Of a stretch of DNA of 7,224 nucleotides, positions 6,533 through 7,224 are shown one piece after another. The stretch's first letter is position 1; each line of letters starts with the position of its first letter. Below the pieces are notes generated by a model. That model made no database searches. It was not told the origin of the DNA and was given only the letters and a program-made list of their open reading frames with translations. The DNA is from Armatimonadota bacterium (lineage in GTDB: Bacteria > Armatimonadota > HRBIN16). Where the stretch lies: NCBI GenBank assembly GCA_028275265.1, contig JAPWUZ010000131.1:1-7224 (forward strand). Reading direction: 5' to 3'. A program made the translations under genes and the position numbers.

Positions 6533-6705
6533 ACGGTGGTCTGCCGAACGCTTCCCACGCTGGTGCCGCGGGCTTGAGACCGCGCAGGGATTAGCGATTC
6601 CGGAAAGGGTTCGTCTACAAGGGATAGAGCGGCGGTTGCAAGTCGCTAGCAACACAGGGCAAAAGCTGCTTTTACGAGTTTTCAGCATTCAGAGGAACCT
6701 TCGTT
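6533..6705. other. Intergenic spacer without a recognisable gene
   Basis: No coding sequence with recognisable similarity, RNA gene or repeat copy is seen here. One small hairpin is possible (CGCGG 6567-6571 with CCGCG 6580-6584, 8-nt loop) but it has no U-run. The plus-strand frame of the RHS fragment is open back to 6628, though residues before about 6730 no longer look like RHS sequence. The stretch may be decayed remains of a longer RHS gene. Confidence 0.5.
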
Positions 6706-6969
6706 TTGGGTACCGAAAACGCAAAAGCGGTGTTGCCAAATGGATTAGGCACCACGCGGGCGACGGTGAACGGCGTTCAGGCGATAACCAGCACGTTGAC
6801 AACCGAAGCCTTCGGCAACGCGGTGGCGCAGTGGGGCGGCAGTGCCAACCCCTATCGCTTTGCGGGGGCATGGGGCTACCGCGACGACGGCGACGCGGGG
6901 TTGTTGCACGTCGGGGCACGCTATTACGACCCGCAGGTGGGTCGGTTTATCAGCCGGGATGCGGTTTAG
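6706..6969 (+). pseudogene. Truncated RHS repeat-associated core domain fragment
   Basis: About 80 residues read as the end of an RHS/YD-repeat core: LPNGLGTTRATVNG (10-23), TTEAFGNAV (32-40), then PYRFAGAWGYRDD (49-61), GLLHVGARYYDPQVGRFIS (65-83) and RD before a TAG stop. In full-length RHS and polymorphic-toxin proteins this core follows hundreds to thousands of residues of YD repeats and continues past GRFISRDP into an NPLNYYDPxG-like segment and a variable toxin tip. Both the upstream repeats and the downstream tip are missing, so this is a gene fragment, not a working gene. The TTG at 6706 has no ribosome site and the similarity fades before about 6730. It is on the opposite strand to ricT and directly precedes the promoter of the next gene, which suggests recombination or insertion debris. 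Confidence 0.8.
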
Positions 6970-6986
6970 ACCAAAGGAACGTCTCA

Positions 6987-6995
6987 TGGTATAAT
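6987..6995 (+). promoter_or_regulatory. Extended -10 promoter for the small gene at 7032
   Basis: TGGTATAAT is a perfect extended -10 (TGn followed by consensus TATAAT at 6990-6995). A weak -35 candidate, TTTAGA at 6965-6970, has a long 19-nt spacer and overlaps the stop of the RHS fragment. Extended -10 elements can work without a good -35. The predicted start near 7002 gives a leader of about 30 nt to the ATG at 7032. Confidence 0.6.
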
Positions 6996-7031
6996 GAAGT
7001 GATGATGCCTGTGTGCTGGGGGTAGGAAAAC

Positions 7032-7224
7032 ATGCAAAAGACCTCTCCAGACGAACGAGAACAACTGCTTCGTCAAATCGATACGCTTATCTGCAACTTG
7101 CAGAAACTGCGCACCCAATTGGTCACGGAACCACCCTTGCGTGCGAGCCGGGCGGCTGACCTTTTCGGTAAGCTGGGCACGGGTTCGTGGCAAGAGTATG
7201 ATGACGATGCTGACTGGAAGAGGT
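7032..7224 (+). CDS. Small protein, antitoxin-like, 3' partial
   Basis: Frame open from ATG 7032 to the window edge (64 complete codons). A purine-rich ribosome site (GGGGGTAGGA, 7018-7027) sits just upstream, and a strong promoter lies about 37 nt before the start codon. The N-terminal half (5-31) is a charged amphipathic helix, DEREQLLRQIDTLICNLQKL, compatible with a coiled coil. The second part reads ADLFGKLGTGSWQEYDDDAD (42-61) and then WKR, a motif that resembles the C-terminal toxin-wrapping tail of small type II antitoxins paired with PIN-domain (VapC) toxins. That assignment is by general resemblance only, with no DNA-binding motif recognised. The expected toxin gene would lie beyond the right edge. 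Otherwise a hypothetical protein. Confidence 0.6.
   Translation, partial: MQKTSPDEREQLLRQIDTLICNLQKLRTQLVTEPPLRASRAADLFGKLGTGSWQEYDDDADWKR

Noticed and set aside
6567..6584. CGCGG/CCGCG hairpin in the spacer as a terminator or regulatory RNA
   Set aside because: Five base pairs with an 8-nt loop and no U-run; common by chance in GC-rich DNA.
6706..6969. RHS fragment as an intact small gene starting at TTG 6706
   Set aside because: No ribosome site, similarity begins only inside the frame, and the known domain is cut at both ends.

Overview
The window is about 7.2 kb of fairly GC-rich bacterial DNA. A tightly packed operon of housekeeping genes on the minus strand dominates it (about 6465 down to 813). 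It is flanked on the left by the 3' end of a plus-strand gene and on the right by gene debris and the start of a small plus-strand gene. No rRNA, tRNA, CRISPR array or intact mobile element is visible. RicT/PSP1, FmdB, a DUF2007-type protein, MetG, and a standalone RNase G/E with an extended C-terminus point to a deep-branching Terrabacteria-type bacterium. Armatimonadota is my best guess from the flavour of the proteins and the dispersed-looking intergenic repeat. This is inference and cannot be proven from the window.

Layout. At 1-692 (+) is the C-terminal part of a phosphodiester-glycosidase (NAGPA/DUF2233) family protein, cut by the window edge. At 693-812 is a convergent intergenic gap holding a 91-bp element with two 25-nt inverted arms that match at 20 positions. 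From 813 to 6465 (-) runs an operon, in transcription order ricT, fmdB-like, DUF2007-like, metG, mobA and rng. Junctions are 14-nt overlap, 3-nt gap, 11-nt overlap, 4-nt overlap (GTGA) and 9-nt gap, so the genes are probably co-transcribed and partly translationally coupled. A sigma70-like promoter (TTGCCT, 17 nt, TAAAAT on the minus strand) lies just before ricT and argues that ricT starts at 6465 rather than 6498. At about 6533-6705 there is no convincing gene. At 6706-6969 (+) is a truncated fragment of an RHS-repeat core domain. At 6987-6995 is a perfect extended -10 promoter, followed by a ribosome site and a small ORF from 7032 that runs off the end and resembles the antitoxin half of a type II toxin-antitoxin pair.

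How the genes fit together. The operon combines RNA metabolism and translation: RicT (in Bacillus a specificity factor for RNase Y), methionyl-tRNA synthetase and an RNase G/E endoribonuclease. With them are two small cysteine- or signal-type proteins and the molybdenum-cofactor nucleotidyltransferase MobA. The points most worth following up are the linkage of ricT to an RNase E/G gene, the inverted-repeat element between the convergent genes, and the non-canonical KMSKS and zinc-knuckle sequences of MetG. I see no strong evidence for a wholly new multi-gene system.
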